Positions 1 to 8,132 of a stretch of DNA of 40,032 nucleotides are shown one piece after another. Position numbers and translations under genes: made by a program. Numbering within the stretch: position 1 is the first letter of the stretch; each line of letters begins with the position of its first letter. The notes beneath the pieces were generated by a model. It saw nothing but the letters and a program-made list of their open reading frames with translations. It searched no databases and was not told the origin of the DNA. Origin of the DNA: an uncultured Desulfobacteraceae bacterium (GTDB lineage Bacteria > Desulfobacterota > Desulfobacteria > Desulfobacterales > Desulfatirhabdiaceae); contig CAJBLH010000037.1 in assembly GCA_903953895.1 (NCBI GenBank), positions 1 to 40,032 on the forward strand, given 5' to 3'.

Positions 1-88
1 CCCAGATGGCGGAGTCACAAGCGCCATTGTCGCTGCAATTGACTGCGCCAGGTCGAAATCCTGGTTCAGGTATACTCATTCACCAGCG
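1..88 (+). other. Degenerate tRNA-like stretch at the left edge
   Basis: The first bases (CCCAGATGGCGGAG) resemble the 5' end of many bacterial tRNA-Leu genes. They are followed by a D-arm-like stem (GGCG/CGCC with a 10-base loop) and a T-arm-like stem (CCAGG/CCTGG around TCGAAAT). Against a functional tRNA: the D loop has no GG, the anticodon arm is only about four pairs, the acceptor strands pair poorly, and the CCA near 88 is too far from the T arm. The element may start before the window. It could be a decayed tRNA or an attachment-site scar, or chance. Short reading frames also cross this edge on both strands, but none is long enough to support a gene. Confidence 0.2.
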
Positions 89-90
89 CC

Positions 91-570
91 CCGATTGCTA
101 ATCCTCTGACCGCGGCCAGGAAAAGGGATGTACACACCGAAATGGTTCGCGATAAAAGCCGGCGGTCTGGAAAATATTCTTCAACCGATTTTATTGCTTA
201 TACAGGGATACCCGTATATATTGACACGAAACACAAGATCGCACATAATAATCCATAATTCGCTCATTTTTTCGGTCTAATGATTTATTTTATGTAATTG
301 ATCGGAATATGCTGCTCACAGGGAGTTTCTACTTCACAAAAGCAGTCGCGGGATTGAACGCTGAAAATTACCAATCCTGAATGGCAGTAAATCGCGGATA
401 CTTTCAGAATTAAGAAGCGTATAAGAGGAATTTCTGAGGGGTATATAATTTGAATAAAGATGGGTGCCAAACTTTTTTTTACTTTGCATCATGGCCATGT
501 TTTTTTGACTGCAAAAATTTCACAACAGGATAAAATGCTGGATAGATGCTGGATAAAACCATCTGAAACG
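91..570. other. AT-rich intergenic stretch, no supported gene
   Basis: This stretch of about 480 bases is clearly richer in A and T than its surroundings. The reading frames in it lack convincing ribosome binding sites and have odd compositions, so no protein gene is called. It holds an orphan promoter-like element at 221-249 and a T-rich run near 470-480 that lacks a strong preceding hairpin. A small RNA between the two is possible but not shown. Confidence 0.5.
199..249 (+). promoter_or_regulatory. Orphan sigma70-like promoter with upstream dyad
   Basis: TTGACA (221-226) and CATAAT (244-249) are separated by exactly 17 bases, which is close to the sigma70 consensus. Directly upstream, TATAC (199-203) and GTATA (214-218) form an inverted repeat with GGG/CCC inside it, like an operator or upstream protein site. 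No coding sequence follows on this strand before the oppositely oriented tRNA gene. The element may drive a small RNA, or may have no function. Confidence 0.35.
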
Positions 571-605
571 AAAAAAGGACTTACTGCAACTTGCCGTAAG
601 TCCTT
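571..605 (-). terminator. Intrinsic terminator of tRNA-Arg
   Basis: A perfect 10-bp stem (AAGGACTTAC at 575-584 with GTAAGTCCTT at 596-605, loop of 11) is followed on the minus strand by a run of T. It lies 8 bases beyond the encoded CCA end of the tRNA gene, as expected for a monocistronic tRNA. Confidence 0.82.
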
Positions 606-613
606 GATATTTT

Positions 614-690
<77 letters not shown>

Positions 691-756
691 TATCGATTTG
701 ATGTTGATTATCACAGGGGGTTATGGAAGTAAACATAAATTCTGATAAATCTACGG

Positions 757-785
757 TTGTCAATCTATTTCATTTCACGTATTCC
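757..785 (+). promoter_or_regulatory. Possible promoter of rpoH
   Basis: TTGTCA (757-762) and TATTCC (780-785) are 17 bases apart, about 95 bases before the rpoH start. The -10 match is mediocre. The same TTGTCAA block reads TTGACA on the other strand and could instead belong to the tRNA transcript. Confidence 0.25.
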
Positions 786-880
786 CTGTTATCCCGATGG
801 TGATTTCCATTTGAACTGGTTTTGTTCGCATCGTGATTTGATGAAATGAATGTTCTGAAATTCTAAGGCAATGGAACGTA

Positions 881-1795
881 ATGAAAAAACAGAAAATATC
901 CTGGGAACCCGCTTCTGATGACAAAGCACTGATTCGTTTTGATCCGCTTCAGCGGTATTTGGCGGAAATCAGTCACTATAAATTGATTACCCGTGAGCGG
1001 GAACGGGAGCTGGGATTAAAAATTCAGGAGGAAAATGATCCCGATGCGGCTTATGAGCTGGTCACGTCCAATTTGCGCCTTGTGGTAAAAATTGCACTCG
1101 AATTTCAGCGGATGTGGATGCAGAATCTTTTAGATCTGATTCAGGAAGGCAATATCGGATTGATGCAAGCAGTAAAGAAATTCGATCCTTACAAAAATGT
1201 CAAATTTTCATATTATGCATCTTTCTGGATAAAAGCCTATATTCTTAAATTTATCATGGATAACTGGAGACTGGTCAAAATCGGTACCACGCAAGGCCAG
1301 CGAAAGCTGTTTTTTAAATTGAAAAAAGAAAAACAGCATTTGATCGATCTGGGATTCGATCCCAAGCCTAAACTTTTATCGGAAAAGCTGGGAGTATCCG
1401 AGCGGGAAGTCATCGATATGGACCAGCGGCTTGATGGATGGGATGTATCGCTGGATACTCCCATCAAAGAGGATTCTGATACGGACCGTATGGATTTTGT
1501 CAGTTCTGATGCTGAATCCGCGGAAGATCAAATGGCCAAAAAAGAGATTGAAACCCTTTTGCACAACAAGATTGATGAATTTAAAAAAACATTGTCTGTC
1601 AGAGAACTGGAAATATTTGAAGTGCGGATATTCTCCGATTCCCCAGCAACGCTTCAAGAAATCGGAGATAAATATCATATCTCCCGTGAAAGGGTTCGCC
1701 AGGTTGAAAAGAATATCATCAAGAAGATCAAAGATTATCTGAAAAATGAATTGCCTGATTTTGCCTCTTATATCGAAGATGGATTGTCCATGTAG
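881..1795 (+). CDS. rpoH: RNA polymerase sigma-32 factor (RpoH)
   Basis: Heat-shock-type sigma factor that directs RNA polymerase to chaperone and protease promoters. The 304-residue protein has the full group-3 layout: region 1.2 (FDPLQRYLAEIS, about residues 20-31), region 2 with the core-binding stretch around NLRLVVKIALEF and DLIQEGNIGLMQAVKKFDP, an RpoH box (QRKLFFKLKK, about 145-154) that sets sigma-32 apart from other sigma factors, and a C-terminal region 4 helix-turn-helix (TLQEIGDKYHISRERVRQVE). The length is normal for the family. The ATG is preceded by AAGG at about 12 bases, a modest ribosome binding site. It lies 64 bases before a lipoprotein gene and may be co-transcribed with it. 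Confidence 0.93.
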   Translation: MKKQKISWEPASDDKALIRFDPLQRYLAEISHYKLITRERERELGLKIQEENDPDAAYELVTSNLRLVVKIALEFQRMWMQNLLDLIQEGNIGLMQAVKKFDPYKNVKFSYYASFWIKAYILKFIMDNWRLVKIGTTQGQRKLFFKLKKEKQHLIDLGFDPKPKLLSEKLGVSEREVIDMDQRLDGWDVSLDTPIKEDSDTDRMDFVSSDAESAEDQMAKKEIETLLHNKIDEFKKTLSVRELEIFEVRIFSDSPATLQEIGDKYHISRERVRQVEKNIIKKIKDYLKNELPDFASYIEDGLSM

Positions 1796-1859
1796 AAACA
1801 GACATTGTTTCAATTATTTTCTTTCAGTGCGCAACCATAGAGGCTGTGCAGGAGTATTT

Positions 1860-3602
1860 ATGAAAACCAGTCGGATTCTACGGGTCCTTTGTGCCGGGGC
1901 CTTTTTGCTTTTTTCGGGATGTACAACGATGCTGCATCCCGTTTCACCACAAGTCGAGCCTGCCGAAGATATGCCCGTAGTAATATCGAATCCGTATCCC
2001 GGCGAGGAAGGCTCGTATTTTTATTATACTGAAGCTCAGTTGCTGTGGGCAAGAGGAAATCTGGACAAAGCTGCCAGTTTCCTTGAAAAAGCCGTACGAA
2101 AAGATCCTGAATCTGCTTATCTGAAAACCGAACTGGCCATGCTCTATCTTCAGCAAAATGATGAGGATAAAGCAGGTTCCGTTGTGAAAACAATTCTGGC
2201 AAAAAAGCCAGATGATGTGGACGCCCTTATCATTCTGGGACGGATATCTCAGAGCCAGAACAATATTGATGAAGCCAGACGAGCTTATGAAACAGTCATT
2301 GTTCTCGATCCCATGCAGCAGAATATCTATTTGCTGTTAGGAGATTTATACATGGATGCACAGGACTGGTCAAATGCGTTACGGGTATACACGCTGCTGA
2401 CTCAAAAATTTCCCGAAGCCTATGCCGGCTATTTTTATATGGGTAAAATTTACATTCAGCAAGATGACTTATCTCGCGCTGAAACAGCATTCCAGAAAAC
2501 ACTTGAAATCGAGCCTGATTTGGAAGAACCTTGGTTTGAACTCATCCGTCTGTATCAGATGCAGAACAGGCCTGATCTTGTCGAAACCGCCTATCTGGAT
2601 ATTCTGAAAGCGGCTCCTGGGGATATCCGCGCATTGATGGGCCTGGCGGCCATTTACCGCAATCAGCAAAAGAACGATAAAGCGCAGCCGATTTTCAGCC
2701 TGCTGGGCATAAAAAGTACCACAGACCCGGATGTGATCAAAATCATCGTGCAGCACTATATCGAGCAGAAGAAATTTTCGGAGGCAGTTTTGATACTGGA
2801 AGGCATGCTGACTTCAGTGCCGGACAGCTCCGAAATCCACTATGTGGCGGGTATCGCCAGTGAAGGGATGGGAGATCGAGAAAAAGCCATTGCTCATTTC
2901 AAACAAATCTCATCTTCAGCCAGATTCTATCCGGGAGTGGTTGCCCAGGTTTCTTTCTGGTACCAGGAACAGGGAAAAGTCGCTGAAGCCATTGACTTTA
3001 TCCAGTCTGCCATACGGAACATCCCGGATAACCCGGATTTTCGCCTGTATCTGGCAACATTCTATGAAGAAACCGGCGATCTGAACAACGCATTGGAATC
3101 GCTTCAGTACGGTCTGAAGCTGGATTCAGATAACGACCAGTTGTATTTTCGGCTGGGTGTCATCTATGATAAAATGGATCGGAAAACCGATTCCATAGAG
3201 GCGATGAAATCCGCTCTGAAACTGGATCCAAAAAATCCCAGTACGCTCAATTATCTGGGTTATACTTATGCAGATATGGGGCAAAATCTGGATGAGGCCG
3301 AGGCGTTGATTCTGCAGGCGTTAACCTATAAGCCGGAAGACGGGTATATCACAGACAGTCTCGGCTGGGTATACCATCAAAAGGGACAATACAGTAAGGC
3401 CCTAGAATATCTTGAAAAAGCGGCAAAACTAGTCCCGGATGACCCCACGATTCTGGAACACATCGGAGATACTTATCTGAAGCTCGACCAACCGCGGAAA
3501 GCCTTGGAATATTACCGTTTGGCGCTGGTCAAAAAAGATAAGGAAAAAAGCGAGTTACAGGCTAAAATCCAGGAAATCGAGAAAAAAGGGTTTCAGCCGT
3601 GA
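1860..3602 (+). CDS. TPR-repeat lipoprotein
   Basis: An envelope lipoprotein of 580 residues made almost entirely of tetratricopeptide repeats, which usually act as a protein-binding scaffold. The start at 1860 was chosen over an upstream in-frame codon at 1746. It follows a GGAG ribosome binding site by 5 bases and begins a lipoprotein signal peptide (MKTSRILRVLCAGAFLLF) ending in the lipobox FSGC. About a dozen 34-residue repeats follow with the usual W/LG/Y/A/P pattern (for example GDLYMDAQDWSNALRVY and LGYTYADMGQNLDEAEALI). Partners are unknown. The stop codon overlaps the start of the next lipoprotein gene, so the two products may work together at the outer membrane. Confidence 0.85.
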   Translation: MKTSRILRVLCAGAFLLFSGCTTMLHPVSPQVEPAEDMPVVISNPYPGEEGSYFYYTEAQLLWARGNLDKAASFLEKAVRKDPESAYLKTELAMLYLQQNDEDKAGSVVKTILAKKPDDVDALIILGRISQSQNNIDEARRAYETVIVLDPMQQNIYLLLGDLYMDAQDWSNALRVYTLLTQKFPEAYAGYFYMGKIYIQQDDLSRAETAFQKTLEIEPDLEEPWFELIRLYQMQNRPDLVETAYLDILKAAPGDIRALMGLAAIYRNQQKNDKAQPIFSLLGIKSTTDPDVIKIIVQHYIEQKKFSEAVLILEGMLTSVPDSSEIHYVAGIASEGMGDREKAIAHFKQISSSARFYPGVVAQVSFWYQEQGKVAEAIDFIQSAIRNIPDNPDFRLYLATFYEETGDLNNALESLQYGLKLDSDNDQLYFRLGVIYDKMDRKTDSIEAMKSALKLDPKNPSTLNYLGYTYADMGQNLDEAEALILQALTYKPEDGYITDSLGWVYHQKGQYSKALEYLEKAAKLVPDDPTILEHIGDTYLKLDQPRKALEYYRLALVKKDKEKSELQAKIQEIEKKGFQP

Positions 3603-4366
3603 TGCGATTCGTGTATTTGCTCTGTCTTGCTGTTGCGGTATGGATAACCGGATGCAGCACACTGACCCGAACGACTCCGCAGGTCGTAACGCTTCCGGAA
3701 TCTCCAGAAGTTACAGAGATATTGCTGCGTTTCCGTCAGAATAACACCGAACTTTCGACATTCAAAGGAACAGGGAAAATAAGGCTCTGGAAGAACGAGA
3801 AGGTTCAAGTGGTTCGCACTGCCTGGACAGGCGCCCGACCGGATAAGATTCGAATCGTGATTCAGGGAGTCACCGGATTTCCCGTTGCCAGCATGGCCGC
3901 TGACGGCGCCTGGTTTTACCTGCTATCCTACAGTCAGAACAGTTTTTATAAGTCTGAAACCCGAAATCCGGATCTGGAAAAACTGGTATCCATCCCTGTG
4001 ACTGCCGCGGATATTATCAGCTTGGTGTCCGGGGCTGTTCCGATTCGACCCTATCGTTCCAGTAAATTAGTGCAAATGCCTGCTGAAACCGGATATATCC
4101 TGTCATTAATGGGGGGAAAGGGCGCCGATGTTGAAAAAATCCACCTCGATCAGAGCCGCACAAAGGTACGAAGCATCGAGATGTTTACCCCCAAAGGCCC
4201 ACTGGCTTACCGGGTGGATTTAAATGGAGAAACCGAAGTGGATGGCTTCCGGATTCCTGAAAGACTCGTATTCACCAATGACGACGGGTCAGGTTTTCAA
4301 CTGGATGTGGATCGGTTCTGGCCCAATGCACCTGTGTCTTCGGATATGTTTGTAATTACGCCTTAA
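3602..4366 (+). CDS. LolB-like / DUF4292-type outer-membrane lipoprotein
   Basis: A 254-residue predicted lipoprotein with a signal peptide and lipobox (VWITGCST, cysteine near residue 18). The rest is beta-rich, with a pattern like the LolB/LolA half-barrel: FKGTGKIRLWKNEKVQVVRTAW early on, then TGYILSL and VDLNGETEVDGFRIPERLVF. LolB inserts lipoproteins into the outer membrane; the DUF4292 relatives share the fold but not a proven role. The ATG overlaps the TGA of the preceding gene by one base (a GTG at 3599 is the alternative), so translation is probably coupled. The family assignment rests on pattern recognition and is moderate. Confidence 0.65.
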   Translation: MRFVYLLCLAVAVWITGCSTLTRTTPQVVTLPESPEVTEILLRFRQNNTELSTFKGTGKIRLWKNEKVQVVRTAWTGARPDKIRIVIQGVTGFPVASMAADGAWFYLLSYSQNSFYKSETRNPDLEKLVSIPVTAADIISLVSGAVPIRPYRSSKLVQMPAETGYILSLMGGKGADVEKIHLDQSRTKVRSIEMFTPKGPLAYRVDLNGETEVDGFRIPERLVFTNDDGSGFQLDVDRFWPNAPVSSDMFVITP

Positions 4367-4372
4367 TCGGAA

Positions 4373-5170
4373 ATGATGGATACTATGACCCTGCCTTATA
4401 AAGCGGTTGCCCTAGAAGCCCGTTTAAGGTCTTGCCGCAATGTCATCACCCTGGGGGTTAAACCGAATTTTTCCGAGTATACCCCGGCTGAAGCCGAACT
4501 GATTCTACACTCGCGAAAGGTTTATTATCCATCGCCGTTTTATGCTGATCTCCTGGATGCAGCCGGCATTGCCACATTTCCCAGTTATCATACCTATAAA
4601 TGTGTTCAAGACAAGATCAAGCAAACAGCGCTGCTGAATATGCTGAATATTCCTCACCCGCGTACCCGGGTGTTTTATGGCAGGCGGCAAATCGACTCCA
4701 TCACCCGGCATTTTCCGTTTCCATTCATCGCCAAAATTCCCAGAGGCTCGGCCATGGGAAGAGGTGTTTTCAGAATCCGGAATGCAGATGACCTGGAGAG
4801 CTATGCTCGAAAAACATCCATCGCCTATATTCAGGAATATCTGCCCATCGATCGGGACATGCGCGTGGTCGTGATCGGGAGTCGGGTGGTTCATGCTTAC
4901 TGGCGAATAGCGCCAGATGGAGATTTCCGCACCAATGTTGCGGTGGGAGGAACCGTCAGTCTCGATTCAGTTCCTGGTGCGGCTTGCAATCTTGCCCTGG
5001 ACACTGCCCGAAAATGCCGCTGGGATGACGTGGGAATCGATATCTGTGAATACGAAGGACAATATTATGTGATTGAAGCCAATATGAAATATGGCAAAGA
5101 AGGTTTCCGGCAGGCAGGTATCGATTATTTTCATATGATGGAGACGCTAATCGAAAATGGCGAAATTTGA
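4373..5170 (+). CDS. ATP-grasp (RimK-like) carboxylate-amine ligase family protein
   Basis: An ATP-grasp enzyme of 265 residues; such proteins use ATP to join a carboxylate to an amine or thiol through an acyl-phosphate. Visible features are the ATP-binding lysine segment FIAKIPRGSAMGRGVF (about 119-134), the strand AYIQEYLPIDRDMRVVVIG, and the metal-binding end VGIDICEYEGQYYVIEANMKYG with conserved Glu and Asn. The family resembles RimK/alpha-L-glutamate ligases, but the substrate cannot be read from the sequence. ATG codons at 4373, 4376 and 4385 are all possible starts. The 3' end overlaps the next gene by 14 bases, so the two are translationally coupled. Confidence 0.75.
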   Translation: MMDTMTLPYKAVALEARLRSCRNVITLGVKPNFSEYTPAEAELILHSRKVYYPSPFYADLLDAAGIATFPSYHTYKCVQDKIKQTALLNMLNIPHPRTRVFYGRRQIDSITRHFPFPFIAKIPRGSAMGRGVFRIRNADDLESYARKTSIAYIQEYLPIDRDMRVVVIGSRVVHAYWRIAPDGDFRTNVAVGGTVSLDSVPGAACNLALDTARKCRWDDVGIDICEYEGQYYVIEANMKYGKEGFRQAGIDYFHMMETLIENGEI

Positions 5171-6323
5171 TTCTGTTCCCTATGCCATTCAACAGGCTTT
5201 GAATCAGCGGGAGGTCGATTATAACAGCCCTGTGGGCGCATTCAGTCAACAGGGGGTTCGGCGCCATCCGGATACCCATCCGGATGGCGATTTCCGCCAG
5301 CCGTTTTCGATCGATGGAGACCGGATTCTCCACTCGCTGGCCTATACCCGTTATATCGATAAAACACAGGTGTTTTATCTGGTTCAAAATGACCACATCA
5401 CCCACCGGGTGCTTCACGTGCAGTTGGTTTCCAAAATCGCTCGCACCATCGGTAGATTTCTTGGCCTGAATGAAGATTTGATTGAAGCCATCTCTCTGGG
5501 CCATGACATCGGCCATACGCCTTTCGGGCATGACGGTGAAACGTTTTTATCCGAAATCTGCCGGGCGAACGGTGTCGGTGCATTTCTCCACAATATCCAG
5601 AGCGTACAATTTCTGGACCGGGTGGAACGCAAGGGAAAAGGCTGGAATCTATGCCTTCAGACCCTGGACGGTATTCTCTGCCATGATGGCGAGATACATA
5701 ATCAGAGACTTGAACCTTTTCGCGCCAAGACGTTCGAGACAATTGACAGGGAAATTACGTCAAAACAGCATGACCCATCCGTTCAACTGGTACCCATGAC
5801 CCTGGAAGGATGCGTGGTACGGATGGCCGATACGATCAGCTATATTGGCAGGGACATTGAAGACGCCATTCGTCTGAACATGATCCGGCGATCCGACCTG
5901 CCTGCCGCAAGTGTAAAGGTTCTAGGCAATACCAATGGCTCCATTGTCTATCGCCTGGTAACGGACATGATTCAAAACAGCTTTCAGAACACTTTTGCAG
6001 CCTTCAGCCCTGAAGTGTCCGAGTCACTTGAGTCTTTGAAAGCTTTCAACCTGGAGAGGATTTACCTGAATCCGAAAATTAAAAGTCATACGGCCGAGAT
6101 CCGTAATCTGTTTTTTCTGCTTTTCGGTCGATATCTGACCGATATGGAAAAAGAGAATCGCAGTTCAGTGATTTTTTCAGGATTTCTGCAGGATATGTCG
6201 GAAGACTATCTTTGCGGCCATCGCCCGGCTGAAATCGTGCGGGATTTTATTGCCGGAATGACGGATCGGTATTTTCTCTCCCAGTGCCCGGAATCGCTTC
6301 GACCGCTCCCGCAACCTTTTTAG
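5157..6323 (+). CDS. dGTPase-like HD-domain triphosphohydrolase
   Basis: A deoxynucleotide triphosphohydrolase-like protein (388 residues) of the dGTPase family, which splits dNTPs into nucleoside and tripolyphosphate and so affects dNTP pools. The HD metal site is complete: H83 in ITHRVLHV, H116-D117 in LGHDIGHTPFGHDGE, and a distal Asp in VRMADTISYIGRDIEDAIR. RILHSLAYTRYIDKTQVF near residue 60 matches the family's R-x-L-x-T-Q segment. The dNTP specificity of such homologues varies and is not deducible. It starts inside the end of the ATP-grasp gene and stops 4 bases before the UPF0280 gene. Confidence 0.85.
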   Translation: MAKFDSVPYAIQQALNQREVDYNSPVGAFSQQGVRRHPDTHPDGDFRQPFSIDGDRILHSLAYTRYIDKTQVFYLVQNDHITHRVLHVQLVSKIARTIGRFLGLNEDLIEAISLGHDIGHTPFGHDGETFLSEICRANGVGAFLHNIQSVQFLDRVERKGKGWNLCLQTLDGILCHDGEIHNQRLEPFRAKTFETIDREITSKQHDPSVQLVPMTLEGCVVRMADTISYIGRDIEDAIRLNMIRRSDLPAASVKVLGNTNGSIVYRLVTDMIQNSFQNTFAAFSPEVSESLESLKAFNLERIYLNPKIKSHTAEIRNLFFLLFGRYLTDMEKENRSSVIFSGFLQDMSEDYLCGHRPAEIVRDFIAGMTDRYFLSQCPESLRPLPQPF

Positions 6324-6327
6324 ATCG

Positions 6328-7068
6328 ATGAAATTCCAGCAGCGGTTGTATCGAAACGCCATTCTTAACAGCCGGCTGGTTCATTTTCAGATAACGGTGA
6401 AGGAAACCGATCTGATGGTGAGTGCATCGGTCCATCTTGAAGCCGAAACACGCGAGCTGGTTTTAACGCATCGCGGTTACCTGGAAGCTTATATTGAACA
6501 GTATCCGAAATTTCAGAAAACCCTAAAACCCTGGCGGATTTTAGGACCGGCTCCGGCTATTGTCCGGGAAATGGCGCTGGCCAGCGAAAAATCAGGCGTC
6601 GGACCCATGGCGGCAGTAGCCGGCGCTATTTCAGAGGCTGTCGGCAGGGGCCTGCTTCAGCTTTCAGATGAAGTCATTGTTGAAAATGGTGGGGATACTT
6701 TTTTTAAAACGCAGGTTCCGGTCATTGTCGGTATTTATGCTGGAAATTCTCCCTTGAGCATGAAATTCGGTCTCAAGGTGGATTCAACCACCTGTCCGGT
6801 TTCCCTATGTACCTCATCTGGAACGGTCGGGCATTCATTGAGTTTTGGAAAGGCCGATGCTGTATGCGTGATGTCCGGCTCCTGCGCCCTTGCCGATGCG
6901 GTGGCCACGGCAGTGGGCAATCGTATTCGGTCTGCGCAAGATATCTCAGGGGCCATTCATTTTGGAAAAAACATCCCGGGGGTGTCCGGACTGGCGGTCA
7001 TTGTCGGAAAAGACATGGGCTTGTGGGGAAACCTTGAAGTCATTCCGCTCGGGGGAAAAAAATGTTGA
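6328..7068 (+). CDS. UPF0280 family protein (ApbE-like fold)
   Basis: A 246-residue protein with the clear signature of the UPF0280 family, which is found mainly in anaerobic bacteria and methanogens. Conserved blocks include KEWLLS-type N-terminal residues (KETDLMVSAS), VGPMAAVAGAISEAVG, VIVENGGDTFF, CTSSGTVGHSLSFGKADAV, and ALADAVATAVGNRI. The fold is related to the flavin transferase ApbE. The biochemical function is unknown to me. The ATG is 4 bases after the stop of the dGTPase-like gene, placing it in the same transcript; no strong ribosome binding site is seen, consistent with coupling. Confidence 0.85.
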   Translation: MKFQQRLYRNAILNSRLVHFQITVKETDLMVSASVHLEAETRELVLTHRGYLEAYIEQYPKFQKTLKPWRILGPAPAIVREMALASEKSGVGPMAAVAGAISEAVGRGLLQLSDEVIVENGGDTFFKTQVPVIVGIYAGNSPLSMKFGLKVDSTTCPVSLCTSSGTVGHSLSFGKADAVCVMSGSCALADAVATAVGNRIRSAQDISGAIHFGKNIPGVSGLAVIVGKDMGLWGNLEVIPLGGKKC

Positions 7069-7203
7069 GTTTTCGGCATCAACAGCGTAAGAATGCTTGG
7101 CATTGTCATGGCGATAACTGCTTTCAAGCAAAAGCGGATCGGCTGGATTACAAGTCGGATCATTTTATCAACTTTGCGCTCTTATATCTGGAGGAAGACA
7201 ATT

Positions 7204-7689
7204 TTGGAAACCATGTGGGCTCCTTGGCGCATCGAGTACATCAAGTCTGAAAAAGAAAGCGGATGCGTGTTTTGTCAGGCGCAGACGATTCATGATGATC
7301 TGACCCTTTACAAAGGCGATACCACAATTGTGGTCATGAATAAATTCCCTTATATCAACGGACATCTTCTGGTTGCGCCTGTTCGTCATTTATCCCGTCT
7401 CGACGAGCTTTCCCGGGATGAGATGACGGATCTGCTGGCAACTGTCGAAAAATCGGTTTATATCGAGAAGGAAATCATGAAACCCGATGGTTTCAATGTC
7501 GGTCTCAATCTTGGCAAAGTGGCGGGTGCTGGAATTGAAGAACATCTGCACTTTCATGTCGTTCCAAGGTGGTTCGGCGACACGAATGCCCTGACTGTTT
7601 TTGCAGATATACGTGTTATTCCCGAACATCTGAAGGCCACTTATGATTCTTTAAAACCATTGTTCTCTCGATTGAGCCGAAAAATTTAA
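7204..7689 (+). CDS. HIT family nucleotide hydrolase/transferase
   Basis: A histidine-triad protein of 161 residues that hydrolyses or transfers nucleotidyl groups, typically on dinucleoside polyphosphates or AMP conjugates. The triad HLHFHVV (H114, H116, H118) and the paired cysteines CVFC (21-24) of the zinc-containing branch are present, and the N-terminus WAPWRIEYI is diagnostic of this subgroup. The start is best placed at TTG 7204: GGAGGAAG at 7190-7197 lies 6 bases upstream, while the ATG at 7213 is 15 bases away and the ATG at 7093 would add 37 residues with no family match. A dinucleoside polyphosphate role would suit the nearby dNTP hydrolase and mutS. Confidence 0.85.
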   Translation: METMWAPWRIEYIKSEKESGCVFCQAQTIHDDLTLYKGDTTIVVMNKFPYINGHLLVAPVRHLSRLDELSRDEMTDLLATVEKSVYIEKEIMKPDGFNVGLNLGKVAGAGIEEHLHFHVVPRWFGDTNALTVFADIRVIPEHLKATYDSLKPLFSRLSRKI

Positions 7690-7753
7690 CAACGGCCGGC
7701 ATATTCGCATTCCAAATGCCGAAAATGCAAACTGTCAATCCATGGAGTAACCC

Positions 7754-8125
7754 ATGAAAAAAATCCGAATTGCACTCTTGCTGGCCGCGTTGGGCTTTTT
7801 CTGTCTGATGATTTATCAGAACATGGGGTATTTATCCGCTCCGGCTGGCCTGCAAATAAACCTGTGGATTGCCGGCTCATTCCATTCAGACAGAATCATC
7901 AATGCACAACTGATTCTGGGGGCTTTTTTTATCGGGGTTCTGTTTTCCTATTTTTGGGGATTGTCTTGTCGTTTCAAAAACAATCAAACGATAAAGAGCC
8001 TGAATGATACGCTTAATTCCCAGGAGGTAACCATTGCGGATATGAAAAACCAACTGAGTCAATATCAGGGGGCGACACCGCAGCAATATCCCATCCTGCC
8101 CGAGGTTTCCGTAGAAAACGCCTGA
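7754..8125 (+). CDS. LapA-like (DUF1049) two-helix membrane protein
   Basis: A small inner-membrane protein of 123 residues. It has an N-terminal membrane helix (about residues 5-27), a second helix (about 48-70, QLILGAFFIGVLFSYFWGL), and a cytoplasmic tail with coiled-coil character (TIKSLNDTLNSQEVTIADMKNQL). This matches LapA/YciS-type proteins linked to lipopolysaccharide assembly in enterobacteria. Whether the role is the same here is inference. The start has AUGGAGU 6 bases upstream. It sits 7 bases before mutS. Confidence 0.7.
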   Translation: MKKIRIALLLAALGFFCLMIYQNMGYLSAPAGLQINLWIAGSFHSDRIINAQLILGAFFIGVLFSYFWGLSCRFKNNQTIKSLNDTLNSQEVTIADMKNQLSQYQGATPQQYPILPEVSVENA

Positions 8126-8132
8126 TTCTCTC

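Noticed and set aside
1-109. Short open frames on both strands at the left edge as a partial gene
   Set aside because: Several frames stay open over about 100 bases, none is clearly better than the others, and none resembles a known family.
285-470. 61-residue minus-strand frame in the AT-rich left region
   Set aside because: No ribosome binding site, odd composition and no recognisable family.
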